64,000 nucleotides of DNA from Actinomyces viscosus. GTDB lineage: Bacteria > Actinomycetota > Actinomycetes > Actinomycetales > Actinomycetaceae. Numbering within the stretch: position 1 is the first letter of the stretch; each line of letters opens with the position of its first letter. This document shows, piece after piece, positions 8,713 to 17,929 of this stretch. The notes beneath the pieces are model-generated. The model worked only from the letters and a program-made list of their open reading frames with translations. It was not told where the DNA came from and ran no database searches. Location: the NCBI RefSeq assembly GCF_900637975.1, contig NZ_LR134477.1:496001-560000 (forward strand), read 5' to 3'. Position numbers and translations under genes: made by a program.

Positions 8713-9396
8713 TCACTCCCCGAGCGTCCCTATGCCGTCGGCGTCCATGCGATTAAGTGCCCGAACGACCTGTGGAAGGGAGGTAACGCCGTCGGAGGCC
8801 AGAAAATGGCCGGCACCGGGAACGGTGACGACATCCGCGTCGATCTCAGCGGCGAATTCCTGCGAAGCCGCCTGGGGGACGAGTGGGTCGTCATCGGAGT
8901 GAATGACGGTGGTATGGCCCAGGAACGGACGCAGCTCACACGGGCGTGCGTCGTCGAGAAAACCGCTGAGTCCTCTGGCAAGAAAATGATCAAGATCGGC
9001 ATCTCCCGTCGGCGGAAGCTGCTGCGCAAAGGGGGCGACGGAGACAAAGGCTGCCAGATGTGGTGCCCTACCACCCACCGGCGAGCTGTGTGCGACAACC
9101 TGCTCTATCGCCCGCAGTGCGGTCAGTCCGCCAAGACTGTGCGTCACAATCACGAGCCCTGTCAGGCCTGTCGGCCCGTTCAGCGACGCTTCGATTCTCT
9201 CGGCCAAGATCGTTGCCCAGGTCGAAGCCTCCGGAGACTCCAGGCAGGGGAGTCGCGGTATCTCAACATTGTGAACGCTCCGCGCGAGCCACGGGAACCA
9301 GTGGTCGCGTGGCTCTGCGCCGAATCCGTGGACGAGGATGACTCTGTCAAAACCGTCTACTGTGTCGACGAGGTGATGTTCTGTAGCGTGGTCCAT
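8713..9396 (-). CDS. RBBP9/YdeN-type alpha/beta-fold serine hydrolase
   Basis: A 227-residue protein. Family hallmarks are visible: HGFGAEPRDHWFPWL near the N-terminus (residues 23-37), the nucleophile elbow THSLGG with S87, an acid-containing HSDDDPLVP segment, and the catalytic His in GAGHFLAS. Members of this small hydrolase family are cytoplasmic and act on unknown ester or peptide substrates. The gene is divergent from a MerR-type regulator across only 80 bases, which suggests that the regulator controls it (inference from layout). Confidence 0.88.
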   Translation of the reverse strand: MDHATEHHLVDTVDGFDRVILVHGFGAEPRDHWFPWLARSVHNVEIPRLPCLESPEASTWATILAERIEASLNGPTGLTGLVIVTHSLGGLTALRAIEQVVAHSSPVGGRAPHLAAFVSVAPFAQQLPPTGDADLDHFLARGLSGFLDDARPCELRPFLGHTTVIHSDDDPLVPQAASQEFAAEIDADVVTVPGAGHFLASDGVTSLPQVVRALNRMDADGIGTLGE

Positions 9397-9476
9397 ACCC
9401 CAGAACGCTAAGCATTCACACCAGTGGCAAGGTCAAGCAGAAGCATCGAGATCCGGAAAGGAGGGAGCAGACACTC

Positions 9477-9857
9477 ATGCGTATCGGAGAGTTCGCCAAG
9501 CGGGCGGGCGTCAGCCCCCGCTCCCTGCGGCACTACGAGGACGCCGGGCTGCTCGTGCCCGCGCGGACCTCGGCCGGCTACCGGGACTACAGCCTCGAGG
9601 ACCTCGACGTCGTCGCCCGTATCCGGCCGATCCTGGCCACCGGCCTCGGCGTCGCCGCCGCACGACGCTACCTGGACTGTGTGGAGGTCACTGGCGACAA
9701 CCGTGCGGTTGCCGTCACCATGTGCCCCAATCTGCGCCATGAGCTCGACGTCGTCGAGGAACGGATCAGCCGGCACCGGCGCCGACTGGCAGGCGAGCAA
9801 GGTGCCCTCAACCGTTTCAGGGCCCTGGCCGACACGTCGGCCCAGGAGCAGGGCTAG
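9477..9857 (+). CDS. MerR family transcriptional regulator
   Basis: A 126-residue protein with the standard MerR N-terminal winged helix: MRIGEFAKRAGVSPRSLRHY, then a RTSAGYRDY wing near residues 35-43. A C-terminal coiled-coil dimerisation helix follows (about residues 80-115). The start is supported by AAAGGAGGG about 12 bases upstream. The effector-binding part is short, with one cysteine (TMCPN), so the inducer cannot be guessed. It is divergent from the RBBP9-type hydrolase, its likeliest target besides itself. Confidence 0.88.
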   Translation: MRIGEFAKRAGVSPRSLRHYEDAGLLVPARTSAGYRDYSLEDLDVVARIRPILATGLGVAAARRYLDCVEVTGDNRAVAVTMCPNLRHELDVVEERISRHRRRLAGEQGALNRFRALADTSAQEQG

Positions 9858-10025
9858 GCGTAGGGCTGGAGTGCGGGGCCTCGATCGCTCAGGCATGCGC
9901 CGCGCTCGGCTGACGTGACCGGTCTCGCCCGCCCGCGGGTTGGTCGTCGTCGGGCGCCGCTCCCGCCGGGAGATAGGCTGTGTCCCAGCACCAGGAAGCA
10001 CGAGTAGGAAAAGAGCGCTGCCGCG

Positions 10026-13019
10026 ATGTCAGAGAGAACCGCACCGGGCGAGTCCGACACCCCCTACCGCTACACGGCGGCCCTGGCGGACTCCATCGAG
10101 ACCGCCTGGCAGGACCGCTGGGAGGCCGAGGGCACCTTCAACGCCGACAACCCCGTCGGCGCCCTGGCCGGCCCCGGGGCGGACAAGGAGAAGTACTTCC
10201 TGCTGGACATGTTCCCCTACCCCTCCGGCAAGGGCCTGCACGTGGGCCACCCGCTGGGGTACATCGCCACCGACGTCGTCGCCCGCTTCACCCGCATGAC
10301 CGGCAAGAACGTCCTGTACACGATGGGCTACGACGCCTTCGGCCTGCCCGCCGAGCAGTACGCCGTCACCACCGGCCAGCACCCGCGCATCTCCACCGAG
10401 GCCAACATCGCCAACATGCGCCGCCAGCTGCGTCGCCTGGGCCTGTCCCACGACCCGCGCCGCTCCCTGGCCACCATCGACGTCGACTACGTGCGCTGGA
10501 CCCAGTGGATCTTCCTGCAGGTCTTCAACTCCTGGTTCGACCCCGAGGCCCCGCGCCGTGACGGCCGCGGCAAGGGCGCGGCCCGGCCGGTGTCCGAGCT
10601 GCGCGAGAAGCTGGCCTCCGGCCAGGTCGCCGTTCCCGGCGGCCGCGACTGGGACAGCCTGAGCGCCCCCGAGCAGGCCGAGGTCATCGACTCCTTCCGC
10701 CTGGCCTACGTCTCCAACGCGCCTGTCAACTGGTGCCCCGGCCTGGGCACGGTGCTGGCCAACGAGGAGGTCACCGCCGAGGGCCGCTCCGAGCGCGGCA
10801 ACTACCCCGTCTTCAAGCGCAACCTGCGCCAGTGGATGATGCGCATCACCGCCTACGGGGACCGCCTCGCCGAGGACCTGGACACCGTGGACTGGCCCGA
10901 GAAGGTCAAGCTCATGCAGCGCAACTGGATCGGCCGCTCCGAGGGCTCCGAGGTGACCTTCGCCGTACCCGGGGCCGGGCGGAGTGCGGGTCAGGGGACC
11001 GGTCAGGACGCGGCGCTGAGCGTCTACACCACCCGACCCGACACGCTCTTCGGCGCCACCTTCATGGTCGTGGCCCCCGAGCACCCCATCCTGGGTGGTC
11101 TCGACGCCTCCGGCTCGGTGCGCACCGAGGCCCAGATCGCCGCCGACGCCGCGGCCCTGACCGTCCCGGCTGCCTGGCCCGAGGGCACCAAGGAGGCCTG
11201 GACCGGCGGCTACGCGACTCCCGCCGAGGCCGTGGCCGCCTACCGCGCACAGGCGGCGGCGACGTCGGACGCCGACCGCACCGACGAGGGCCGGGTCAAG
11301 ACCGGCGTCTTCACCGGGTTCTTCGGCATCAACCCCGTCAACGGCGTGCAGGTGCCGATCTTCGTGGCCGACTACGTCCTCATGGGCTACGGGACCGGCG
11401 CCGTCATGGCCGTGCCCGCCCACGACGAGCGCGACTACGCCTTCGCCACCAAGTACGACGTCGACATGATCCAGACCATCGGCCCGGCTGACGACCCTCA
11501 CGGCGTCGACCTGTCCACCCAGGCCTACACGGGCGACGGCGTCGTCGTGAACTCCGCCCTGGGTGACCTGGACATCAACGGCATGAGCAAGGACGAGGCC
11601 AAGGCCACCATGATCGCCTGGCTGGAGGCCAAGGGCGCCGGCCGCGGCGCGGTCACCTACCGCCTGCGCGACTGGCTCTTCTCCCGCCAGCGCTACTGGG
11701 GCGAGCCCTTCCCGATCGTGTGGGACGAGGACGGCGGCGTCCACGCCCTGCCTGAGTCGATGCTGCCGGTTGAGCTGCCCGAGGTCACTGACTACTCGCC
11801 GCGCTCCTACGATCCCGACGACGCCGACTCCTCCCCGGAGCCGCCGCTGGGCAAGGCCACCGAGTGGGTCGAGGTCGAGCTCGACCTGGGCGACGGCCCC
11901 AGGACCTACTACCGGGAGACCAACACGATGCCGCAGTGGGCCGGCTCGTGCTGGTACGAGATGCGCTACATCGACCCCACCGACGAGACCGCGCTCGTCG
12001 ACCCGGCCAACGAGGCCTACTGGATGGGACCGCGGCCCGAGGCCGGCAACACCTCCGGCGGCACCGACCTGTACGTCGGCGGTGTCGAGCACGCCGTCCT
12101 GCACCTGCTCTACTCCCGCTTCTGGCACAAGGTCCTGTTCGACCTCGGTTACGTCTCCTCCTCCGAGCCCTACCACCGGCTCTTCAACCAGGGCTACGTC
12201 CAGGCCTACGCCTACACCGACGCTCGCGGCCAGTACGTGCCCGCCGACGAGGTCGAGGAGGTCACCGCCGAGGACGGCACCACCACCTACCTGTGGCAGG
12301 GCGAGCCGGTCAGCCGCGAGTACGGCAAGATGGGCAAGTCCCTGAAGAACATCGTCACCCCCGACGACATGTACGAGGCATACGGCGCCGACACCTTCCG
12401 CGTCTACGAGATGAGCATGGGGCCGCTCGACGCCGACCGCCCGTGGGACACCCGCGCCGTGGCTGGCAGCCAGCGCTTCCTGCAGCGCCTGTGGCGCAAC
12501 GTCGTCGACGAGACCACCGGTGAGCTGACAGTCGTCGACGACCCTGCCGACGAGGACACCCGCCGGCTGGTCGCCAAGACGATCGTGGGCGTGCGCGAGG
12601 ACTACGAGGGCATGCGCCTGAACACGGCCATCGCCAAGCTCATCGTCCTCAACAACCACCTCACCGGGCTCAGCGAGGTTCCGTGCGAGGCCGTCGAGGC
12701 CCTCGTCCTCATGACGGCGCCCGTGGCCCCGCACATCGCCGAGGAGATCTGGAAGCGCCTGGGCCACGAGCACTCCCTGGCCCACGAGGACTTCCCGGTC
12801 GTCACCGACGAGTCCCTGCTGGCCGCCGACAAGGTCACCTGCGTCGTCCAGGTCAAGGGCAAGGTCCGTGACCGCCTCGAGGTCGACCCCGACATCTCCG
12901 AGGCCGAGCTGGAGCGGCTGGCCCTGGCCGCCCCCGGCGTCATCCGCACCCTGGACGGGCGCGGCGTGCGCAAGGTGATCGTCCGGGCCCCCAAGCTGGT
13001 GAGCATCGTCCCCGAGTGA
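10026..13019 (+). CDS. leuS: leucyl-tRNA synthetase
   Basis: A 997-residue class I aminoacyl-tRNA synthetase charging tRNA-Leu. The HIGH region reads [16 protein letters not shown] (about residues 63-78). The editing (CP1) domain with [14 protein letters not shown] is present, followed by the catalytic core with [14 protein letters not shown]. The KMSKS signature appears as KMGKS near residue 768; I believe Gly here is usual in actinobacterial LeuRS. The C-terminal anticodon-binding and tail domains are complete. The protein is longer than the E. coli enzyme because of insertions, as expected for the phylum. Its last 38 bases plus 26 downstream are duplicated at 13442-13505. Confidence 0.98.
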   Translation: MSERTAPGESDTPYRYTAALADSIETAWQDRWEAEGTFNADNPVGALAGPGADKEKYFLLDMFPYPSGKGLHVGHPLGYIATDVVARFTRMTGKNVLYTMGYDAFGLPAEQYAVTTGQHPRISTEANIANMRRQLRRLGLSHDPRRSLATIDVDYVRWTQWIFLQVFNSWFDPEAPRRDGRGKGAARPVSELREKLASGQVAVPGGRDWDSLSAPEQAEVIDSFRLAYVSNAPVNWCPGLGTVLANEEVTAEGRSERGNYPVFKRNLRQWMMRITAYGDRLAEDLDTVDWPEKVKLMQRNWIGRSEGSEVTFAVPGAGRSAGQGTGQDAALSVYTTRPDTLFGATFMVVAPEHPILGGLDASGSVRTEAQIAADAAALTVPAAWPEGTKEAWTGGYATPAEAVAAYRAQAAATSDADRTDEGRVKTGVFTGFFGINPVNGVQVPIFVADYVLMGYGTGAVMAVPAHDERDYAFATKYDVDMIQTIGPADDPHGVDLSTQAYTGDGVVVNSALGDLDINGMSKDEAKATMIAWLEAKGAGRGAVTYRLRDWLFSRQRYWGEPFPIVWDEDGGVHALPESMLPVELPEVTDYSPRSYDPDDADSSPEPPLGKATEWVEVELDLGDGPRTYYRETNTMPQWAGSCWYEMRYIDPTDETALVDPANEAYWMGPRPEAGNTSGGTDLYVGGVEHAVLHLLYSRFWHKVLFDLGYVSSSEPYHRLFNQGYVQAYAYTDARGQYVPADEVEEVTAEDGTTTYLWQGEPVSREYGKMGKSLKNIVTPDDMYEAYGADTFRVYEMSMGPLDADRPWDTRAVAGSQRFLQRLWRNVVDETTGELTVVDDPADEDTRRLVAKTIVGVREDYEGMRLNTAIAKLIVLNNHLTGLSEVPCEAVEALVLMTAPVAPHIAEEIWKRLGHEHSLAHEDFPVVTDESLLAADKVTCVVQVKGKVRDRLEVDPDISEAELERLALAAPGVIRTLDGRGVRKVIVRAPKLVSIVPE

Positions 13020-13045
13020 CCGGGCAAGGCTCTCCGACGGCGTCG
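12982..13045 (+). repeat. 64-bp direct repeat, copy 1 (leuS 3' end)
   Basis: This copy covers the last codons and stop of leuS plus 26 bases beyond. It is identical to 13442-13505 except at 13025 (C versus G). The two copies are 460 bases apart and flank one small gene. Duplication of a gene's 3' end is what site-specific integration into that end leaves behind, but ordinary tandem duplication or recombination is also possible. Confidence 0.9.
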
Positions 13046-13147
13046 TCCACCATATTTGAAACATTGGGAGACATCGGATGGCACGGTGTCATTGCTATCG
13101 CACACGCCATGCGCCCGGCCCGATCCAAGTATCTGAGGTGAATCACG

Positions 13148-13423
13148 ATGACTCGACGCTCCATCGCAGACATCACGGCTCGTGCAGATGAGTTTGCTGA
13201 TGCTTTCGAGAACTACGACCCGAAGCCCGGCGACCAGGATGCCCCGCTGCCACCGATCATGGCTGTCAAGCTTGCGGCGTGGCGCCGTGACACGGCTGAG
13301 CGTGAGCTTGCTGAAGCGGTGCATGCGGCCCGTGAGCAACAGCTGTCCTGGCGTGAGGTCGGTGAGGCGATCGGAACTAGTGGAGAGGCTGCTCGTCAGA
13401 GGTACAGTGCCGTCGCGCAGTAG
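13148..13423 (+). CDS. small helix-turn-helix protein in the leuS-repeat cassette
   Basis: A 91-residue protein starting MTRRSIADITARADEFADAF. The C-terminal half reads SWREVGEAIGTSGEAARQRYS, a clear helix-turn-helix-like motif (about residues 68-88). The middle is a charged helical region. It resembles in its C-terminus the minus-strand antitoxin-like protein at 13599-13859 ([21 protein letters not shown]), so the two may be distant paralogs or orphan and paired antitoxins. It is the only gene between the two 64-bp repeats. The function is unproven; a DNA-binding regulator or solitary antitoxin is most likely. Confidence 0.65.
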   Translation: MTRRSIADITARADEFADAFENYDPKPGDQDAPLPPIMAVKLAAWRRDTAERELAEAVHAAREQQLSWREVGEAIGTSGEAARQRYSAVAQ

Positions 13424-13441
13424 CCTTTGCCGATTCCTTCA

Positions 13442-13505
13442 TCCGGGCCCCCAAGCTGGTGAGCATCGTCCCCGAGTGACCGGGGAAGGCTCTCCGACGG
13501 CGTCG
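13442..13505 (+). repeat. 64-bp direct repeat, copy 2 (duplicated leuS end)
   Basis: This is the second copy of the leuS 3' end, including the leuS stop codon in its original context but without the rest of the gene. It lies 18 bases after the stop of the small HTH gene. There is a single mismatch (13485) relative to 12982-13045. Upstream and downstream sequences do not match those around copy 1. Confidence 0.9.
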
Positions 13506-13598
13506 CTCACGACCACGCCGGAATAGCGGAGGGATTGCACGAACCGAGATGGTTGGTGCAGCCCCTCATGCTGTTGTCCGAAGATGTTTCGGTGATGT

Positions 13599-13859
13599 TC
13601 AGGCCGAGTGCCCGAATCGCTTCTGCGCAGCCTGCCGGGTCACGCCGAGAGCGGCTCCGATCACAGTCCAGGAGTCGCCGGCCTCCCGAGCTCGAGCGAC
13701 CGCGGCATGCAGCTCGACCTCGGCGTCATGCACCCGCTGACTCGCGGCAATGATCGCCCGGAAGTGCGTGGCGTCGCGGGCGGGCGTGCTGCTTGGATCG
13801 AGAGTCTCAAGGCCGGTCGTGTCGTGAGCGTGCGTCAGTGTGGAGGACAACGTCATCAC
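13599..13859 (-). CDS. putative antitoxin with helix-turn-helix motif
   Basis: An 86-residue acidic/Ala-rich protein. Its C-terminal half contains [21 protein letters not shown], a helix-turn-helix of the kind found in small regulators and antitoxins. Its ATG overlaps the stop of the upstream gene at 13856-13859 (ATGA), so the two are translated together, with the toxin-like gene first. Such pairs usually repress their own promoter. The assignment as antitoxin rests on size, HTH and layout; no exact family is recognised. Confidence 0.6.
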   Translation of the reverse strand: MMTLSSTLTHAHDTTGLETLDPSSTPARDATHFRAIIAASQRVHDAEVELHAAVARAREAGDSWTVIGAALGVTRQAAQKRFGHSA

Positions 13860-14110
13860 CTCAGATAGTCGTAGAACTTCGGTCGCAGGCGGTCGGCATG
13901 AATGATCCGGGTTGGCTCTGCGGCAGGAACCGCGACCAGCTCGAGCAAGGTGGCGTCAACTGCTGGACCGATGACCAGGAGTCGCTCCTCTCCTTCGTAC
14001 TCGTACTCGACCAGTCTTAAGGCGTTGGTCCAGGCATGTTCCTTGGTCCAGGCATGTTCCACATCCGTACGGGAGATCCCGTGCTTCAGTGTCGACCGCC
14101 CAACCCTCAT
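13856..14110 (-). CDS. putative small toxin, BrnT/RelE-like in outline
   Basis: An 84-residue protein starting [21 protein letters not shown] and ending [16 protein letters not shown]. The KHGIS...A opening, the central beta-strand pattern ([19 protein letters not shown]) and the basic RxRPK tail resemble small ribonuclease-type toxins such as BrnT, but the match is only in outline. It is the first gene of a two-gene operon with an HTH protein. It contains an in-frame 18-bp tandem duplication that inserts a second EHAWT-like block near residues 18-30, which might alter activity. It could instead be a small protein of unrelated function. Confidence 0.55.
   Translation of the reverse strand: MRVGRSTLKHGISRTDVEHAWTKEHAWTNALRLVEYEYEGEERLLVIGPAVDATLLELVAVPAAEPTRIIHADRLRPKFYDYLR
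14025..14060. repeat. two tandem copies of an 18-bp unit inside the toxin-like gene
   Basis: The unit TTGGTCCAGGCATGTTCC occurs at 14025-14042 and again at 14043-14060 with no mismatch. It adds exactly six codons to the minus-strand gene (two EHAWT(K/N) blocks in a row). Perfect identity indicates a recent slippage or duplication. Confidence 0.9.
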
Positions 14111-14176
14111 GTGTCAACGTTAGGTTGACGAAAGGTGTTGGTCAAGGTAACGCACACGCGACGTGGCGACGGGGAC

Positions 14177-16177
14177 TCAGCGGCGCCTCAGGGTGCCGAA
14201 GATGGAGCGCGTGATCTCACGGGTGATCTGGCGGCCCACCGAGCCGATGGTCTTCTCAACCTCCCGCTGACGGCGCTCGGCGGCCTTCTCCGCCTCCCGC
14301 TGGCGGCGCTGAGCCTCCTTGACGGCCTCGCGCTCCAGGCGCTCGGCCTCCTTCTGGCGCTGTGCCGCCTCGCGGGCGGCCTCCTTCTCCAGGGCCTTCT
14401 GGGCCGCGGCCTCGGCCTTGGCCTGCTCCTTGGCGGCCTGCTCGGCGGCGCGGGCGGCCTCAGCGGCCTCGGCGTCGGCCTGGACCCGCTGGGCCAGCAG
14501 CTCGTAGGCGGACTCGTTGTCCACCCCCGTGGCGTACTTGGGCTTGAGCGCTGAGGAGGTCAGCACCTGGTTGACGGTTCCGTCCTGGGCCGGGCCCATG
14601 ACGGCGGCGGGCACGTTGATGACCACCGGGGCGACCGGGGCCGGGCGCCCCTTCTCGTCCAGTACGCTCACGACGGCCTGACCGGTCCCTAGCGAGGTAA
14701 GCACCCGGCTGAGGTCGACGGGGCTGACCGGGAAGGTGGAGACCGCCTTCTTGAGGTTGGCGGCGTCGGCCGGGGTGTGGGCGCGCAGCGCGTGCTGGAC
14801 GCGGCTGCCGAGCTGGGCCAGGACCTCGTCGGGCACGTCCGTGGGGGACTGGGTGATGAAGACGATGCCCACGCCCTTGGAGCGGATGAGGCGCACGGTG
14901 CGCACCACGGCCTCCAGGAAGGCCTTCGACGCGCCGGAGAACAGCAGGTGGGCCTCGTCGAAGAAGAACACCATGGTGGGCTTGTCCGGGTCACCGACCT
15001 CCGGCAGGGTCTCGAAGAGCTCGGCGAGCAGCCACATGAGGAAGGTGGAGAACAGCGTGCCCTGGGACTGGATATCGGCCAGCTCCAGGGCGGAGATGAC
15101 GCCGCGCCCATCGGAGGACAGGCGCATGAGGTCGCGCACGTCGAGCGCCGGCTCGCCGAAGAAGGCCTCACCGCCGGCAGCCTCCAGCGCCGCGATCTCA
15201 CGCAGGATGACCCCGGCCGTGGCGGCCGAGACCCCGCCGATGGTCTTGAGCTCCTCCTTACCGGCATCCGTGTTCGTCAGGTAGTCGACGACGGCGCGAA
15301 GGTCCTTCAGGTCCAGCAGGGCCAGCCCCTGAGCATCGGCCCAGTGGAAGACGAGCTGGAGGGCGGAGGCCTGCGTGTCGTTGAGGCCCAGGACCCGCGA
15401 GAGCAGGATCGGCCCGAACTCGGTGACCGTGGTGCGGATCGGGGTGCCGTTGATGCCGCTGGAGTCTCCCCCTCCGAGGTTGAACAGCTCGATGGGGAAG
15501 GACTGGCCCTTCCAGTCCTGACCGGTGGAGGCGACACGAGCAGCGATCTTGTCATTGGAGGCGCCGGGCTCGGCCAGACCGGTCAGGTCGCCCTTGACGT
15601 CGGCCAGGAAGACCGGGACGCCCGCGTTGGACAGGCCCTCTGCCAGGAGCTGGAGCGTGCGGGTCTTGCCCGTGCCGGTCGCGCCGGCCACCAGCGCGTG
15701 CCGGTTGAGCAGCCCCAGGGGGATGCCGACCGACAGGCCCGTGACCGGTGCGGGCTCGCCGTCGGAGAGCGTGTCGAGGTAGGTGCCCACCGGGAGGGTG
15801 GGGGAGGAGAAGCTGTAGCCGGAGCGCACCTGGGCGGTGTACCCGGTCTCCTCGGTCGCCCCAGTCTCCTCAGTCTTCTCCTCAGTCTGCGTTGCCTGGG
15901 TGGCCTCCTCGACGGGGGCGGACGCATCGGATTCAGGAGCGGGCTCCGCCTGGGTCTGCGCCGCTGGGGTCTCCTGCGTCACCGGCGCCGCGGCGGCGTC
16001 GGCCGGTTCCGTGGGGGCTGCGGCAGGGGCCGCCTCGTCGGAGGAGCTGGAAGCGGGGCTGGAGGCGATAGCGGCATCGAGGGCTGCTTGAGCGGCGGCG
16101 GCCTTGGCTGCGGCGGCTTCGGCGGCGGCCTGAGCGGCCTCGGCCTTGAGGCGTGCGATCTCAGCGGAGTCGGTCAT
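14177..16177 (-). CDS. HerA/DUF853-type ATPase (helicase-like)
   Basis: A 666-residue cytoplasmic protein from ATG 16177. Residues 1-100 form an Ala/Glu-rich coiled-coil and linker region. The ATPase core has Walker A AGATGTGKTRT near residue 170, then FLADVKGDLTGLAEPG, and Walker B MVFFFDEAHLLF, followed by SKGVGIVFITQSPTDVPD. The C-terminal about 110 residues are an Ala/Arg/Glu-rich coiled coil (repeated EAERLEREA-like blocks) ending in a basic tail. DUF853 proteins resemble HerA/FtsK translocases, but their job in bacteria is not settled. No NurA-type nuclease gene is adjacent, so a housekeeping role is more likely than a HerA-NurA pair. Confidence 0.85.
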   Translation of the reverse strand: MTDSAEIARLKAEAAQAAAEAAAAKAAAAQAALDAAIASSPASSSSDEAAPAAAPTEPADAAAAPVTQETPAAQTQAEPAPESDASAPVEEATQATQTEEKTEETGATEETGYTAQVRSGYSFSSPTLPVGTYLDTLSDGEPAPVTGLSVGIPLGLLNRHALVAGATGTGKTRTLQLLAEGLSNAGVPVFLADVKGDLTGLAEPGASNDKIAARVASTGQDWKGQSFPIELFNLGGGDSSGINGTPIRTTVTEFGPILLSRVLGLNDTQASALQLVFHWADAQGLALLDLKDLRAVVDYLTNTDAGKEELKTIGGVSAATAGVILREIAALEAAGGEAFFGEPALDVRDLMRLSSDGRGVISALELADIQSQGTLFSTFLMWLLAELFETLPEVGDPDKPTMVFFFDEAHLLFSGASKAFLEAVVRTVRLIRSKGVGIVFITQSPTDVPDEVLAQLGSRVQHALRAHTPADAANLKKAVSTFPVSPVDLSRVLTSLGTGQAVVSVLDEKGRPAPVAPVVINVPAAVMGPAQDGTVNQVLTSSALKPKYATGVDNESAYELLAQRVQADAEAAEAARAAEQAAKEQAKAEAAAQKALEKEAAREAAQRQKEAERLEREAVKEAQRRQREAEKAAERRQREVEKTIGSVGRQITREITRSIFGTLRRR

Positions 16178-16579
16178 GGCGTCATCGTAAACGTCGAACC
16201 TGCCAGTGCGCTGACTCAGGCGTGCCAGGAGCCTGACGCGTCTGGACGCGTGAGAGGAGCCAGGCCCTCGGGACGTAACCTCCCCGAGCTCGTCCACAGA
16301 GACCACACAGGCGCGAATGCCCGTTGGCCAGGACAAACGGAGAGAAATGTGGTCTTGATGCCGTTTCCAGCCCCGTGAGGGGCGGGGACCCAGCCGACAG
16401 GGTAGCCTCTGGGACCGAGAGAACCGAGACCACGCGTCCGGCCCCGCTCCTCCACCCGTCCTCTGTGCAGTGAGGTTTGCGCGCCCCATGTTGCCCCCTG
16501 CGTCGTCGTCCCCGGCCCTGCCCTCCCCGTCGCAGGGCGGGCAGGTGCAGCCTTCCGCTCGTAGGGGCGAGTGAGCGCC
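16178..16579. other. divergent intergenic region
   Basis: About 400 bases separate the HerA-like ATPase from the divergent glycosyltransferase. It presumably holds both promoters. No convincing -35/-10 pair, palindrome or small gene was recognised by eye. Confidence 0.4.
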
Positions 16580-17854
16580 ATGCGGATCGCCTTCTTCATC
16601 GACGACTACCTCCCCTCCGTCCACGGCGTCGCCACCTCAACAGCCACCTTCCGAGCCGCCCTGGAGCGCATGGGGCACGAGGTCTTTGTCGTTGCGCCCA
16701 ACGCCGAGGGCTACGTGGAGACCGACGACCACGTCATCCGCCTGCCCTCCTCGCGCTACTACGTCTTCGACAGCCGCGAGGTCGCCACCATCTACCCCGG
16801 TCTGGCCAGACGCTTCGACGCCTACGACTTCGACATCGTTCACAGCCAGACCCAGTTCAGCCTGGGAGTCCTGGCCCACTGGGTGGCCAAGCGCCAGAAC
16901 ATCCCTCACGTCACCACCATTCACACCCTCTACACCGAGCTCATCGACGACTACCCGCTGGCCGTGGTCTCCGGTCTGCTGGCGCTGTCCGTCGCCTTCC
17001 CCGTGGCGCTCAAGTCGCTGCCGGTCCTGCCCAGGGTCCACCGCGACTCCATCAGGCACCTCAACAAGCGCGACATGAAGACGGCCCTGTCCCGCCAGGG
17101 GTGGCGGCTGACGGCGGCCTTCGCCAACAAGTGCGACGCCTGCCTGTCACCCTCTCAGCACCTGGCCCAGATCCTCATCGACGACGGCGGACTGACCGCC
17201 CCCTGCATGGTGCTGCCCAACGGCCTGGACTCCAGCCGTTACCGGCGGGCCCGCGCCGCCGACTCGCCGATCCCCAAGGCCCCCGGCGAGAAGATCATCA
17301 TCTGCGTGGCCCGTCTCAGCCCCGAGAAACGGCAGATGACGCTCATCGAGGCCATGCCCCACCTGGCCGATATGCCGGTCAAGCTGGTGCTGGTGGGGCC
17401 CGGGCCCTCCCAGGAGGAGGTGGGGCGGCGGGCCGAGGAGCTCGGGGTCGCCGACCGGGTGGTCCTGACCGGCAAGCGCTCGCCCGAGGAGGTCGCCGTC
17501 CTGCTCAAGCAGGCCGACGTCTTCTCCCTGGCCTCCTACCACTTCGACAACCAGCCCATGGTGTTCCTGGAGGCCGCCGCATCCGGGCTGCCGATCGTCT
17601 ACTGCGACGAGCGGATGACCGAGTGCCTCACCGAGCACAACGCGATCCTCACCGACGGGATCCAGGGGGAGGACTTCGCCCGGGTCCTCGCCTCGCTGCT
17701 GTCCGACGACGCCCGACTCGCCGAGCTGTCCGACGGTGCCCTGGAGGTGGCCCGGCAGTTCGACTCCGAGACGATGACCAGGCGGCTCATCGACCTCTAC
17801 AACGACCTCCTCGCCTCTCGTGGAGCAAGGCCTCCGGGGACGGCAGACCGGTAG
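16580..17854 (+). CDS. glycosyltransferase, GT4 family
   Basis: A 424-residue protein beginning MRIAFFIDDYLPSVHGVATS, the typical opening of GT-B fold GT4 enzymes. An in-frame GTG at 16571 would add three residues but leaves poor spacing to AGGGG. The N-terminal acceptor domain contains FDIVHSQTQFSLG and HVTTIHTLYTEL. The C-terminal nucleotide-sugar domain contains IICVARLSPEKRQ, KLVLVGPGPS, VVLTGKRSPEE and the donor-binding region FSLASYHFDNQPMVFLEAAASGLPIV (given here in pieces as seen), with the E of EAAASG in the catalytic E-x7-E position. The product is probably a glycolipid, perhaps an alpha-glucosyl or mannosyl diacylglycerol or phosphatidylinositol derivative (inference). Confidence 0.85.
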   Translation: MRIAFFIDDYLPSVHGVATSTATFRAALERMGHEVFVVAPNAEGYVETDDHVIRLPSSRYYVFDSREVATIYPGLARRFDAYDFDIVHSQTQFSLGVLAHWVAKRQNIPHVTTIHTLYTELIDDYPLAVVSGLLALSVAFPVALKSLPVLPRVHRDSIRHLNKRDMKTALSRQGWRLTAAFANKCDACLSPSQHLAQILIDDGGLTAPCMVLPNGLDSSRYRRARAADSPIPKAPGEKIIICVARLSPEKRQMTLIEAMPHLADMPVKLVLVGPGPSQEEVGRRAEELGVADRVVLTGKRSPEEVAVLLKQADVFSLASYHFDNQPMVFLEAAASGLPIVYCDERMTECLTEHNAILTDGIQGEDFARVLASLLSDDARLAELSDGALEVARQFDSETMTRRLIDLYNDLLASRGARPPGTADR

Positions 17855-17929
17855 CCGGAGGCCTCGGGTGCTGCCGCCACGGGCGGCGCCTGGCCGGTGA
17901 GCGCGAGGCTTGCCGATAAGGTAGGTGGC

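Noticed and set aside
8683..9411. A plus-strand frame of 242 residues opposite the serine hydrolase
   Set aside because: The minus strand has all hydrolase motifs in order; the plus frame has none.
9858..10025. T-box leader before leuS
   Set aside because: No specifier loop, T-box sequence or terminator was found in the 168 bases before leuS.
10029..13064. A 1011-residue open frame antisense to leuS
   Set aside because: It is a third-position GC artefact of a GC-rich gene; it has Val/Gly/Ala/Asp-rich low-complexity translation, no family match and no ribosome binding site. leuS itself is certain.
12982..13505. Complete integrative element at leuS
   Set aside because: There is no integrase, and only 396 bases lie between the repeats, so only a possible att-like duplication is reported.
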